Positions 24,385 to 36,300 of a stretch of 64,000 bases of DNA are shown here, piece by piece (the stretch's first letter is position 1; every line of letters begins with the position of its first letter). The stretch spans positions 9,356,022 to 9,420,021 of the forward strand of contig NC_064045.1 in NCBI RefSeq assembly GCF_932526225.1. Reading direction: 5' to 3'. The position numbers and the translations under genes are program-made. A model generated the notes under the pieces. It was not told where the DNA came from. It made no database searches and worked only from the letters and a program-made list of their open reading frames with translations. This DNA comes from Nematostella vectensis. Lineage: Eukaryota > Cnidaria > Anthozoa > Actiniaria > Edwardsiidae.

Positions 24385-27300
24385 ATGGCTTTCAAACATA
24401 AACAAAAAGTTTTGTTCCCTCAGCTAAGCCCAACAGAATGGAAGGGCCAGCATGAACTTTTCACATCCAATGACGATCGACCAGATAACCACTGTTGCAG
24501 CAACTCTTATTGCTTGTTTCTACCCAAGCGTTATTGTATTGCGTTTCTTACGATGCTCGCCTTTCTATTGTCTTATGGAGTCCGAGCAGGGATAAGCATA
24601 GCAGTTGTGGCGATGGTGTCTTCTCGTGAAACGACCATCAATGGAACAATCACTGTGAAAGATCCTGAATTCCGATGGTCAACAAAAACACAAGGTAAAT
24701 ATGGTGATTTCTAAACCTATCACATAAAAAGATATTGCTCTCACGAATTCATGTGTAATAGCCCGTTGATGAGTATCGTATGCCTAGCTAAAACCCGCTG
24801 GAAGCGATGTGAATACAGGCACATACAAGATTATTGAAACAGTGATCTGTTTTTATAAACCGAAGGAAACAATGGGGAGCATTTTAGTTGTATTTTACTA
24901 GGATAATGTTCTTAACGATGTTCTTAGCTTTTAGTGTAATATAAGAACATAATACCTAATGAATTATTAGGAAGAGAATTATGATCAGGGGTGGGGCGAG
25001 CAGGCCTTATTTCCAGATATTTGGCTTAGAAATAACACTGAATATAAGGGAAACGACGGAAAGTAATCGCAGTGGCTATTTGCCCGACAAGCAGGAAAGG
25101 TCTTCATGGAATTAATGTCCGACAGTTTTCAAATTAATCAAGCAACCCAGTAAAATGTCGATCTTGTGTGTTTGAAGTATTCTTCTTGCCCCCCCCCCCC
25201 CCCCCTGGTACGCGCCTGCGTGAGGATAATTACTTGATAAGGTGTCTAGGATTTTTGTGAGCACTCGAACTTTAGTTTAGCTTAAAGGCCCATAACCAAC
25301 CAAGCCTACATCAGATCGAGGCTGTATTTTAGCGCTGGGGGGGACTAGGTCATTTCATAGAAACGGCCTCACGTACTTAATTTTTTGGGGCAATTGTGCA
25401 TGGAGGCCGGGCGCGTCCGTCCTCCGCGGTCTAGGGTATGCCGTCTGGGGAAGCAGATAAGGTTTCACGTACATAAACAACTGAGGCGAAAAATCGCGGG
25501 ACTGGGGCCTCCCCCGCCGCGCCCCCCTGCCCGTTTCCCATGGCCGGGCGGGGTCCGAGTAGCGCGAAGCGCTGGGGTACTGGGGGTTTCATAGCAATGG
25601 GGGTAACCCGCGCCGCGCCCCGCCGCGCCCCCCAGCCCGTTCTCCGTTGTTTTTTGTATGCCCAACGCTTCGCGCGGCATATTCAACGCCTGGGGTATAC
25701 CGTCTCGGAGCCTCGTGGGAGAGGAGTTGCTTAAAGCTTTTGCTTTTTAGCTCGCTAAAAAAGCGCCTCGCTCTAGGCGAGCCTAAAAGGGGGTGGCTGC
25801 CCCCCCCTTGTGTGTATGCCTTCGACATAACATGTGGGAACATTGCAATTAGACCCCCGTCTGTCCTGTAGTATACCAAGCGTTCGAAGGATGAAGTGCG
25901 GAAAAGATTACTGCGGGTGGCTGAAGATCGGCCATGCAAACACGTGTGGCCAGAGGTGCATGGACACCTACTGCAAGGTGCACCTCCAAAGGCTCCGTAA
26001 GGGCAGCCCCCTCCCTGTGCAGTGCAGGATCTGCGGCATAGGGACGCAGTCGGAGACGCGGTTGTGCCGCCCCTGCGGTGCGAATCGTGAAGGTCAGAGG
26101 ATGCGCGGCGTCGAGAGGCGCGCTCGGGAATGGTTCGCACTCGTCCTGTCTGACATCGCAGCCCGCGGTACGGGCAATTAAAGACTGGGTGGCACAAGGC
26201 ATACCCAAACACTCGTCCTGTCTGACATCGCAGCCCGCGATACGGGCAATTAGAGACTGGGTGGCACAAAATATGCCCAAACATGGACGCTTACATAGAG
26301 GAGATTCTCAATAGCATGCCTGACAAAGAGGCGCCCGCCGCACTGGCAGGGCTGGTCCAGAACATCCTGGACGAGGACATCCCCGACGATGTCAAACACA
26401 AGCTGCTTAAGCCGCTTGTACCGGCGAAAGTGTGGACAGAGGAAGTCCGGCGCGAGTTCCACCCTTTGCTGCCGGGACGGCGGCTAAAGGGCCCAGAGAG
26501 CTTCGACCCCAAGAAGTACTATTCTCTCTTCGTCGGGGGCGCCCATCTTCGGTTCCCAAGCGTGGATGCCACTCTTCGGGGCCAAGACATAAGCGCCGGT
26601 GTTTACCAGGAGATACGAGATCTTGGTGGAGCAGGAGTCATTGCTCCAAAGCCGTTTATGCGGTGGCCTGATATTAATGACGATGGGTCGGTGTGGTGGG
26701 TCTCGCACGAGCGAGAGTCTCTGCGGGCAAACGCAGTGCTGCCACCGGTGCTTGAGATGGTAGACCCTGACCGGCGTTACAGACTTTTTACGGTCGTTGG
26801 TAAGACCCCCGCAGAGCCATTGGCGCCAATTACAGAGGAGGAAGGGCGCTCGGAGCACAAGATTGGTGGGTCATTAGTCAAAAGATGGAACCAAATCGCA
26901 GTCGGCGCCCTGGAAGGCATCGATGCGGGCATTTGGGAGAAAGGACGAGAGTACCTCGTCTACGTGAGATACGAGCTTCGCCCTTTACCTGAGCAAAAGT
27001 TTGAGCCTGGATCAATGTTTGAGCGAGAGGGGGTGACACCTTCGCTAACTGTGTTGTGAGTTACGTTGCTGACTTCTTGAGGAATCGCGCACCTCGCGCT
27101 CCCTCTGTCTAACCAAGACACGAGGCAAGATCCTCGAGCAATTTGACAAGAAGCTGGCCACTACAGGATGCACCAAAGAAGACCTCTTTGAGATGGAAAA
27201 GAAGCTCGAGGTAAAGCTAGTAGCCGTGGACGCCCTGGGTAACGTTCTGTGAGACTCGGGGAAGTACAATACTAAGGCGAGGGTCACTAGCCCTTGCCAC

Positions 27301-30300
27301 AATAACCACGCCTGGGCGGAGCTTCCGACCGAACCACCTGCGATCACGAGCGTCCACGGCTTCTGTTTCAGGGATACATCAAGAGCCATCCCCAATGCTT
27401 CAGTATCGACCGGCTGGACGACAGTCAGGGTCTCTACAAGTGGAATGTCAGACTCACGTGCCTTAGTTGCAATAGAAGGCACAAGCGCTGATCACGCAAC
27501 TCGCAACTGCGAACGCGTGGAGCCGTGCTTAGAGTACGCCGTGTAATACAACACGGCTGCCCGGGCTCCATAACCCTCTTTAGTATTGGGTATGCCTTGC
27601 TTGTCCACCACGGGTCCGTCGCTCGCCGTCGGCCCTTGTCCTGGAGGTCTTCCTCGTTTACGGCGATGTACACCTCCGTTCCGACCTCCAAGGGGACCTC
27701 TAGGTGGGGGCTTTTTGGCTTTAAGAGGCACGCGCCTCAGCTTTATGGCGTCTTTAGGCGCAAAGCCAGTCATGCGAGTCTTCGTTGCGTGTATATCCGA
27801 GATGACGATTGGCAAAGCAGTAACCCACTCGCGGTTTGGCCTCTGTGGTGGCTCCTGTGGTGCCCTGACTCAGCCCGTCGGACCTCCACTCCGTGGTCTG
27901 TTAGGAGCTTTGTGGTAGCACCCTTGAATTCCGTGCCGTCATCAACCATGAGGACTTTAGGACATGTAAGAGGTCCCTCTGCATAGATGTCAGCGAGTTC
28001 GCGGGAGACGACGGCCGCGCTCTTAGCCCTCAGTGGGCGGGCGGCTTTATATCGTGAAGCGACGTCAACGACAGTCAGGGCATACTTTTACCCGCGGTCG
28101 GTTGGCAACAATAGTAGGTCTGACTGGTGGATGCGGTTTGGTATCTGCTCCGAGAAGTGGGCGTAGGTAGTCGGAAGAGGGGGTGTCTGTGTGTAGCCCC
28201 TGACGGGCTGCGAGCTTACCCACTTGCGCACTCGATCTATGGAGGCTGAGCCCTTGGAAAGTTTGGCATGCAGAGCGGTCACTCCCTGGAAGCCACCTCT
28301 GGCGTAGTATATAGGACGAAGGAACGCACCGAGTTCTTCGTCGGACATGCGCTTCACGCCATTACGTGTCGGCAATGTATTGCAATACATTGCAACAGGT
28401 GTATCAGTCTCCAACAGGCGGTTGCTGTCTGCTCGGGTAGGGCCGCGCGAAGCGCTCGGTCTTTCTGAGGTCGGTAGGCCCTCGGAGAAAGACATTGGCG
28501 AATCTCTTAACGCACTCCCTGTCTGCGCGCCACAACTCGAGGCTTCGGTTAGCAGTGTCACCAAAGCTACGACACCTTCGGTGTCATCCACCCATCGACG
28601 ACACCTTCGGTGTCACTCGCTTAGCAGCGGCTTCTACCTCGTGAATAGCACTCCACAACCGGTCTGCAACAATCTTATACGTATACGTATACGTATAAGG
28701 GCAGTATGGAAAAAGGCCGCCTAGATGCAGCTTTGCTGCATCACAGCAAGCGGCTGGCTATGTAGCCAATGGCGAGAGCGCCGGCGCCAATGTACGCCAA
28801 CTCGACGTTTTTCTGAGTTTTGCTGGGGATGTAGTAGTCGGAAAGCTCAGGAGCCCGCATTGACTCCATGGATTGTTTTGGTCGGGTGTGGTTGTAAAGT
28901 TTGAGCGCGTAGTTAGTGTCGGTGAAGTTTTGCTTTGCGAGGGCCCCTCTCTCGCGACTTTGCTCTTGCCAATCGGGGATTTTTTGTTGCCGCTGTTGGT
29001 AGCGTCCATAGTCTCGTTGATATTTCTCGAGGGCCTTGTCGTGCTTCTCCTTTTCAGCTAAGGCAGGGCTCTCATCGTTCGACAGGAACTTTGCGAGGTA
29101 GTTGCCACCAACGAATGCAGTCGCGTTTGGGACGGCGCCATCAACCAAAATGGCGATGGAGGCCATCGAGTAGTGTGTGATGCTGTGTGTACGTGTACGT
29201 ACATGAACACGAGTCTAATACATGGTCTACACATCTAGTGTAGTACACTACTACATGGGCAGGATCTTCTGGTCCTTAAGGTAACCCTTCAAAGCGACAG
29301 CACCTGCAACGGCGGCAGTCATTTTTGCGTAGTTCATGGCGTTCGGGCCATGAACTACGATACCAGCCGATACCAGCCGATACCGGCGACGAGGTCGGTT
29401 ATGACTGATGGTCTTTGTAATCTTGATTTGCTGCGTCGTCGACATTGCGATGCACGGACGTGCGAATATGGGTGGGGCCCTCGTGTCTAAATGTCTGCTT
29501 ACTCCATGGCTAACAGCCGAGATTTGCATTGTCCGGGTCGGCTCGCCGGAACGGCAAGCGGTGGTTGCTGTGCGGCCGCCAGCGGCGGCCTTGCGGGCGG
29601 ATTTACGTCGTTGGTACCTTCGGTAGCTCGCTGTTTAACAGCTGGTGTACGAGTGAACGCGGCAGCTAGCTCCCGCCTACGTGTTTAGAGGCCGATCAAC
29701 GACACTAGAAGGCCGGCGACCCCGATAACCGAGCTAGCCGACCAAGCAGAGTTGCTTTCCGGGACTGGTGTGTGTATGCCTTCGGCATGATAGCCCTCGC
29801 GTCCCTGCGACTCGCAAGCGACCAGCGACTCAACGTGTTGCACAGCTTTTTTCTTCGCTCTGTTAAGTCGGTTCCACTTTGCCAAGCGCCTTCCGGCTTC
29901 GACTTGTCCAGGGTGTTTAAGGTCGGGTCGCGGGTAGTTCGGGGCTCGTGATTCTCTCCACTAACGCCGAAGGCGTACGTGGAGGTTCATGAGTAGTTTG
30001 TTCCGCAGCTTCCGCGAGATGCTGAGCACTAGTTCTTCCTTTAGGTTCCTCCATTTGTGATGCAACTATTTTGTTGCTGAAGAAGTGGCAAGCTTTCAAA
30101 TGAACGTCTACTCTGGGATGGCAGACTCGCCAGTGTGCGTGCACACTTGTGAGTCCGCGACTGCTACCTCGTGTTGACACCCGTGTCAGCGCCGTTGGTG
30201 TTCACATGACGTGCTACGTGTAACGCCCCGGCGGCTAAAGACATCAAACGACCGCAGCGTAGAGACAGGCTTCCGCACAATGTGCGGAGCTCGTTGTTGA

Positions 30301-33300
30301 TGATGTAGTCGGACACGAGGTCATTGTGAAGATCGACCACACTGTCTATCGGCAGCGTCATGTCTTATAGCTTGGTCGTAAGCTTCAGGAAGCTGTCTGC
30401 CAGGGCGTCTGTAGTCCGGCTGGCTAGAGCGGTCTCGTATCGCTTCTCGTACTTCCTCACCTCCTCGGCGCTCATGCGTTTGACGTCGTCGTGAGTAAGG
30501 GCCTTGCCTACCATCTCTCTCGAATTCCCCGAGGCTACGAGAATCGCGAGTTTCTCCATCGCGTCTGCTATCTCTGTTTGCTTACCTCCGGTAGCCGGCT
30601 GCGTGGAGCAGTCCAACGACTCGACGGTAGTCCCTGGCTGAAGACCTTGTCTGGCATGCCGTCGATCGTAACGCGAACGCTTTTGATGTCGGGGTACACG
30701 AACGTCTCAGAGTCGCAAGCGTCTGCCGTGTATGGCTCCACAAAGAGGAGCAACAGACCACTCATAGACCTTCGCGGCAGGTTGACACTCTCGTTGATTA
30801 TACTGTCCGTCCCTTTGCTAATCACGAAGGTCTTGTGGAGGTTTACTTGCTCGTAAAAGAACGTTGTGCCGTTTTGGAAGGCGGCGGATGCAGACCGGGC
30901 GGCGTTGACGTCCCTCAGGCTTTCGTATTCCAGCTCTAGATTTTTGATGCCGTAGGATAATTTGGTATCATCGCTTCCGACGACTACCTGATCAACCGTT
31001 GCGAGCGTGATCTCGAAGAGCAGCGCCTCGGAGAGTGCCCTTGGGTACAGTACGCCGTGGTCCGTCAGCAGAAAATGGTCTAGCGGGATGGTGTACTTTA
31101 CGGTTACGTAAAGAGCGTTCTCCTTGGCGTTAATAGTCGTTTTATCGCCAGCCTTGGAGCGAAGCTTGCGCATGTTTTCTGACTGTATGCACTGCTCCAG
31201 GCGGTCCTCTCTCTCGACCTTGGACATGTAAAGCTCCTCATACGTCTTGAAGACATCGTAGCGGTTGGTGTCCTGGAGCGTTTCTCCTGCAAACGTGATT
31301 TTCAGGCGGCTCACAAGATTTTGGCCGACGTTGCTCACGACGGTATTATTTGCTTGACCTGAGATGGAGAGATCGAAACCGACCCTCAAGGAGCCAGGCA
31401 CGAGCGTGACGCCTTCCGATAGGTTTGGGACCGCCACATATAGCGTCTCGACGGGGGAAGCCGTCGACGGGTTGAGAGTGACCCGGTTAACAGTTCTCTC
31501 GGCTTTCAACCCTAGAGGAGTTCTTGGTGTTCGTTGGGGGTCAAGTTTATCGCTGACTGACATTCCTAGTAGTACGAAATCACGTGACTATGGTGCGCAC
31601 TGTTAGACATGTCTAATATAGCGTAGCATGATTTATGCGCACGCATCATGGGTGATGTCGACGTTGATATTGACGATATCTTGCCGGGTGCGTCCGCCGA
31701 AGACAGGGATGACGAGACGCCCCTCATCCCGTTCGACTCCGACGATGGGGAGTCGATCCCAATGACGAGCACGTCATCGCGGGGGGCCCGGACGCAAACG
31801 ATCACTGAAACCTCGTTCACCACAGAGGGTGCAGTGACAAGACTCGGTCTCCAGACCCTCAGGGTGTAATACCCAGACCTTAACGAGAATCTGATACGGT
31901 TGCAGTCAGACCAGAGGGGAAAGAAGTTAATACAGCTTCGTAACTTCGACAAAGGAGGTTGGGCTAAACCAAGACAGCTGTTCAATGAGAACGGGGGCGT
32001 TCGACAGGACGTTGCAAAGCTAAAAGGCTTCAAGCTGGCGATGGGGTCTGTGGCAGAGATAGACGCGGTCATCCAGGAGAACACAGAACGAGTCCGAGAG
32101 CTGCAAGGGGTGGTAACCACAGATGTGGAGACCATTGACGACCCTAACACGTCAGAGAGTCGCCGCCAGGAGGCCCGTGAGCGCAACAAGGAAAGGCTAT
32201 CCGCGATTGACGAACTAGAACGCGAAAACCGAGAACCAAAAGCCGCTCAGAGAGCGCATCAAAGCCATCTTCAAAAAGTACAGCTTTACCGTCACCGCTA
32301 TCGGGTTGGCCGTAGCGACGACGATCGCGGCCATTATGACGTCGCTCGGCAAGTCGCTCTCCTCCGTGGCCAGAGGGGTCGGTAACGGGCTTAAGGCTAT
32401 CGGGAAAAAGCTAGGCGAGCTTCTCCCTGGGCTAGTAGGCAGCATCGCGAACTTCGTGTTTAAGGCTGCAGGAGAAGCGGTGAAATTCCTTGGCGAAAAT
32501 GCGTGGCTGCTCATTCTAGCCGTAGCCGCGTTCTTGGTTCGTTGAATGCAAAGAAATCATCGGAACAAGTAGTAAGCCGCGGCCACCGCGAGTGCCGACA
32601 ACCCCGCCTTGAGGGGGTGTGGTCACTTTTTTTTGCCTGGTCCGGGCAATGTCATGTTGCGCATACGCGAAGAGAGGGCCCTCTGCGTGCACTACGGCCT
32701 TGCTTCCTCGGATTAGTCACGTGTTGCACCCTAGGATGCCCACCGGCCATGTTATGATCACCGATTGCCTTTGTCTCGGTGTTGATCGCGTTTGCGCCAA
32801 GCGTCATGGAGTCTGTGGCTTTCTGCAGTTTATTGTTGTAGCCCACGACGCTTTGCGCGTTTATCACCAGATCGCTCGGCATCAGCCACACTCCTGGTGC
32901 AACCGCAAGACTCAGTCTCACCTTGGCCTCCTGCACGGCTAACTGGTACCTTTGCACGCTTTGAGCGATGTCGTTTTCTATGATCGCGTCTTCAAGCAGC
33001 TTCGTGAACTCCGCCTGCGTCTCCATGGCCGGCCCCCGAGATGGAGGAACGGACGTTTACAAGCGCGCCAAGCACTGCGTAGACGAACGCCTCGACCGAG
33101 CGACCGATTCTTCCTAGCGCTGCTTTTGTCAGCCCCTCACCTTTGGAGGCGCAAACCAGCTATATTGCACGCCCCCGTGGTCGTCGTTGCGTATGAAACC
33201 CACCTGCTTCCCACTATTGTACGTCCCACCTTCGTCGCTAAACAGATTGAGGTGGCTCGGGTACCCGCCGCCGTGTCGTAGCCCCGGATCACGTGCACGT

Positions 33301-36300
33301 TGCGATACCCCTCCCCCGGGTAGAACACAAACACATCGCCTAGCCCGTGGTTCCGCCCGCCTTTCCATCGGAAGTCCGGCTTACGCGGCAAACCGAACTC
33401 TATACATAGACGCTCGAAAGCGGCTTTCTTGTAGGGGTTATCTTTTTGCGTGAACGGGCTGTCGCCAGGCAGGGGGGCGCCGAGCTCGTAGAGTATCCTC
33501 CGCGTGGTAAAGTAGACGTGAAACCTTTGAAATCCCCTGATGACAGAGGGGAGCGTGGCGAAAGTGGGGTCGGTTAGGGACACCCCGCACCCGGCGGTTG
33601 CGCACCAGACCGCAAAGTTGAGTTGCTGTGGCCAGCACCCATAGGAAGGCTCCGATAGCCACCGGCGAGACTCCTTGACGGACTTGTGCGTGACTATTGT
33701 GTCTTTGAATATGTCTCGGACCCTAGTCTTGAATAATTTGTCCTCAGCGGCGTGTATCTCTAGCTGCGTGAGTAGTGGGGTGATGTCTGAGGCAGTGCTC
33801 TTCACGGGGGTCGCGAGCACGGCGTAGAGCAGCTTTTGCCCGAGGGTCAGAAACCTAGGGAAACCGGGTTTTGCGTGTTTGATTTGTTCGGCTATAGCGT
33901 GTTTGATATGTTCGGCTATACGGGCTCCCGCCGCAGTTGCCGCCTTCTTCGTCTCTTCTGCCCCTTTCGCCTCCTCGTTCAGCCTCCGCCAGCCCTCCCA
34001 ATCCATGCTCAGTCCCATTAAACACGAAGGCGGGCTGTGTTCAACACAATGGTGGTCCTACATACTGTGCTCCCCAAAGGCGGAGAAACGCTCTACTTCG
34101 AGCGGCCGATAAGGCGCTCACGCTTCGTGGCTCTCCGGAAGTGCTCGCTGTTTAACAGCTAGTATAATCTCGAGCGGGAGCATCAGATAACGACTATATC
34201 CGCCCTCCCGCCCATCGCTACTCTGCCAGCCGGGCACCACACGGCCGAGTCCATCGTGGAAGCGATCAACCACGCTGAAAGAAGGATTCTGACCGAGAAG
34301 CTGGATCCCCTCAACGGGAAAATCGCGTTTATGTCCAATGGCGTTGCGTTACTGAATGCACAGCTTTGTGCACTATTTGGCCTAGAGGCTGAAGACGACC
34401 AGTTGGGGGAGCGGGGCCTCGTACAGCCCTTGGGGGGGACCCCCACTTGAGGTGGCTTTGGCGAAAATGGAGGCCCTCTACATCTGCTGCGATATCGTAG
34501 ATCGCACGCAATGCCTCTCCTTAGGAGAGCCTTCAAACGTTCTCGCTTGCCTAGAAACCCGCGGGAGGCCGCACGAGAAAGTCGTCTATGGGCCCGACAC
34601 CCCCATTTGCGTCGCAGCGTCTTCCTCTGAGTTTGTCTCGAGTATCCGAATATGGATCAGGGATGACCGTGGTAGACGGATGGACTTGAAGGGCAAGCCC
34701 GTTCGCCTTGTATTAGAGCTAACCTAGCTCCGACGTAACAGACATGGCAAACAGCGACGTTAGCGGTGATTCCATATACCCCTCGCTCCCCAGTATGCAC
34801 ATGACGCAGGGCGTAGGCGGCGACTTGCAAAGCTTCCGACTCCAGAAAATATGTGACACTCAGGCGGTTCTAGACAACGAGATAACGCATCATCGACAGG
34901 TTCGGAAAAAGTATAAGCGCGCCTTTGCCGTTACCCATGCTGTGTCTGTGGCATCCGGCATCGCTGCAGGGGGGTAGGGGTCTCTTTGAGTGGGATAGGG
35001 GTTCTGGTCGGCGGTCCGCTGGCAGGGGTCGCTGGGCGGGTCGGTGTCGTGGGCGTAGGCGCAGGGATAGTCTCTAGGGGTCTTACGAGCAAGGTGGCTA
35101 AACACGAAGACACGATGGTTTTAGCAGAGAGTAAGAAAAACTCGACGAGCTGGTCTCTAAGGCTCTGCAAGACGGGCATATCTCAAACGAAGAGTTTCGG
35201 CTAATACTTTGGGAACAAGAGAGATACTACGCGCTCAAGGCCGCTATCAGAGCTCGACACGGCCTCGCATCGCGTGAGAAAAAAAGCAAGAAAGGGACCC
35301 CGAGAAAGTCCCTGGAGACACGCGAAAAGGTGAAAAAGAGGCTGCGAGAAATTCGAGTCCAGGAGCGAGGTGTTCGAGTGAAACTCATGTTTAAACGCCA
35401 CGCTAGCGGCTTCGAATTTACGGCAGAAAAACGGTTATTCCGCGCTCCGTAGAGCGGCGGGCCAATCCAACGGTCGGTATACTACAGGACAGACGGGGGT
35501 CTAATTGCAAGGTTCCTACATGTTATGCCGAAGGCATACACACAAGGGGGGCCAGCCACCCGCAGCGCTCCGCGCAAGCGAGGCGCTTTTTTAGCGAGCT
35601 AAAAAGCACAGGGTTTAAGCGACCCCTCTCCCAATAGGCCCCCAGACGGTATACCCCAGGCGTTGGGTATGCCGCGCGAAGCGCTGGGCATGCTGAGAAC
35701 GGGCTGGGGGGCGCGGCGGGGCGCGGGTTATCCCCATTTCTATGAACCCCCCCCCAGTCCCCCAGCGCTTCGCGCGGCGCACCCCAGGCCCCGGGTATGC
35801 CGCGCGAAGCGCTGGGCATACGAAGAACTACGGAAAACGGGCTGGGGGGCGCGGGATAAGAACATTCTTCGCTTTAGTACTTCGCTTTTTTGCGTTCATG
35901 TCGATGCCAGTATCTTATATGTAGAAGTTTTGCCGTGAGTCGAATTTGCAAATCATAGCAATGAAATATATACTTTCTATGTGTTCGGCATATATTCTCC
36001 TCGACTTCTCGCTTCACGGTTATCAACCTAGAGTTTTAATTACAGGTTATAATAGTACTTATCAGTGATAAAACAAAGAATAGTTTCGAGTTTAAGTGAT
36101 CGTGTGGAATAAACCAACATCTTTCCCGATAACATCCATCTTTATTAGTTAATGATCCTTTTCCTGAAGCACGCATTGCTTGGTCGTTTCTTCTTTACGT
36201 TGTTATCTTGTCTTGCTCGCTAAATACTGTAGAAACAGTGGCTGAAAAGCTTTCTTCCCCGGCGAAAACAAGATGAAACACGCACCTCGATTGTCGGTAG

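Larger units (their letters stand above)
25400..35900. mobile_element. Decayed Polinton/Maverick-like (Polinton-like virus) endogenous element
   Basis: A GC-rich island of about 10.5 kb in AT-rich intron DNA, bounded by inverted repeats of about 375-390 bp and packed with intronless genes on both strands. Order: Cys-rich protein (+), 258-aa protein (+), HNH-like remnant (+), rve integrase (-), several small proteins (-), double-jelly-roll-type major capsid candidate (-), coiled-coil/membrane protein (+), 124-aa protein (-), ~290-aa protein (-), penton-like candidate (+), membrane protein (+). An rve integrase plus capsid genes plus terminal inverted repeats is the hallmark of Polintons and related viruses. 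No family-B polymerase, packaging ATPase or adenovirus-type protease is recognised, so it is a small variant, a non-autonomous form or a deletion derivative. Outer ends are approximate because I could not identify the expected 6-bp target duplication. Confidence 0.8.

Noticed and set aside
25589..26284. Long minus-strand open frame over the left inverted repeat and Cys-rich gene
   Set aside because: Antisense shadow of the Cys-rich gene and of the 72-bp repeat; Arg/Ser/Pro-rich GC-driven sequence without a domain.
27045..27482. 145-codon minus-strand open frame opposite the HNH remnant
   Set aside because: Composition is that of an antisense frame, with no domain; the plus-strand HNH motif explains the region better.
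25400..35900. Classifying the element as a full canonical Polinton
   Set aside because: No family-B polymerase, packaging ATPase or protease motif could be found, and the expected 6-bp target duplication was not located.
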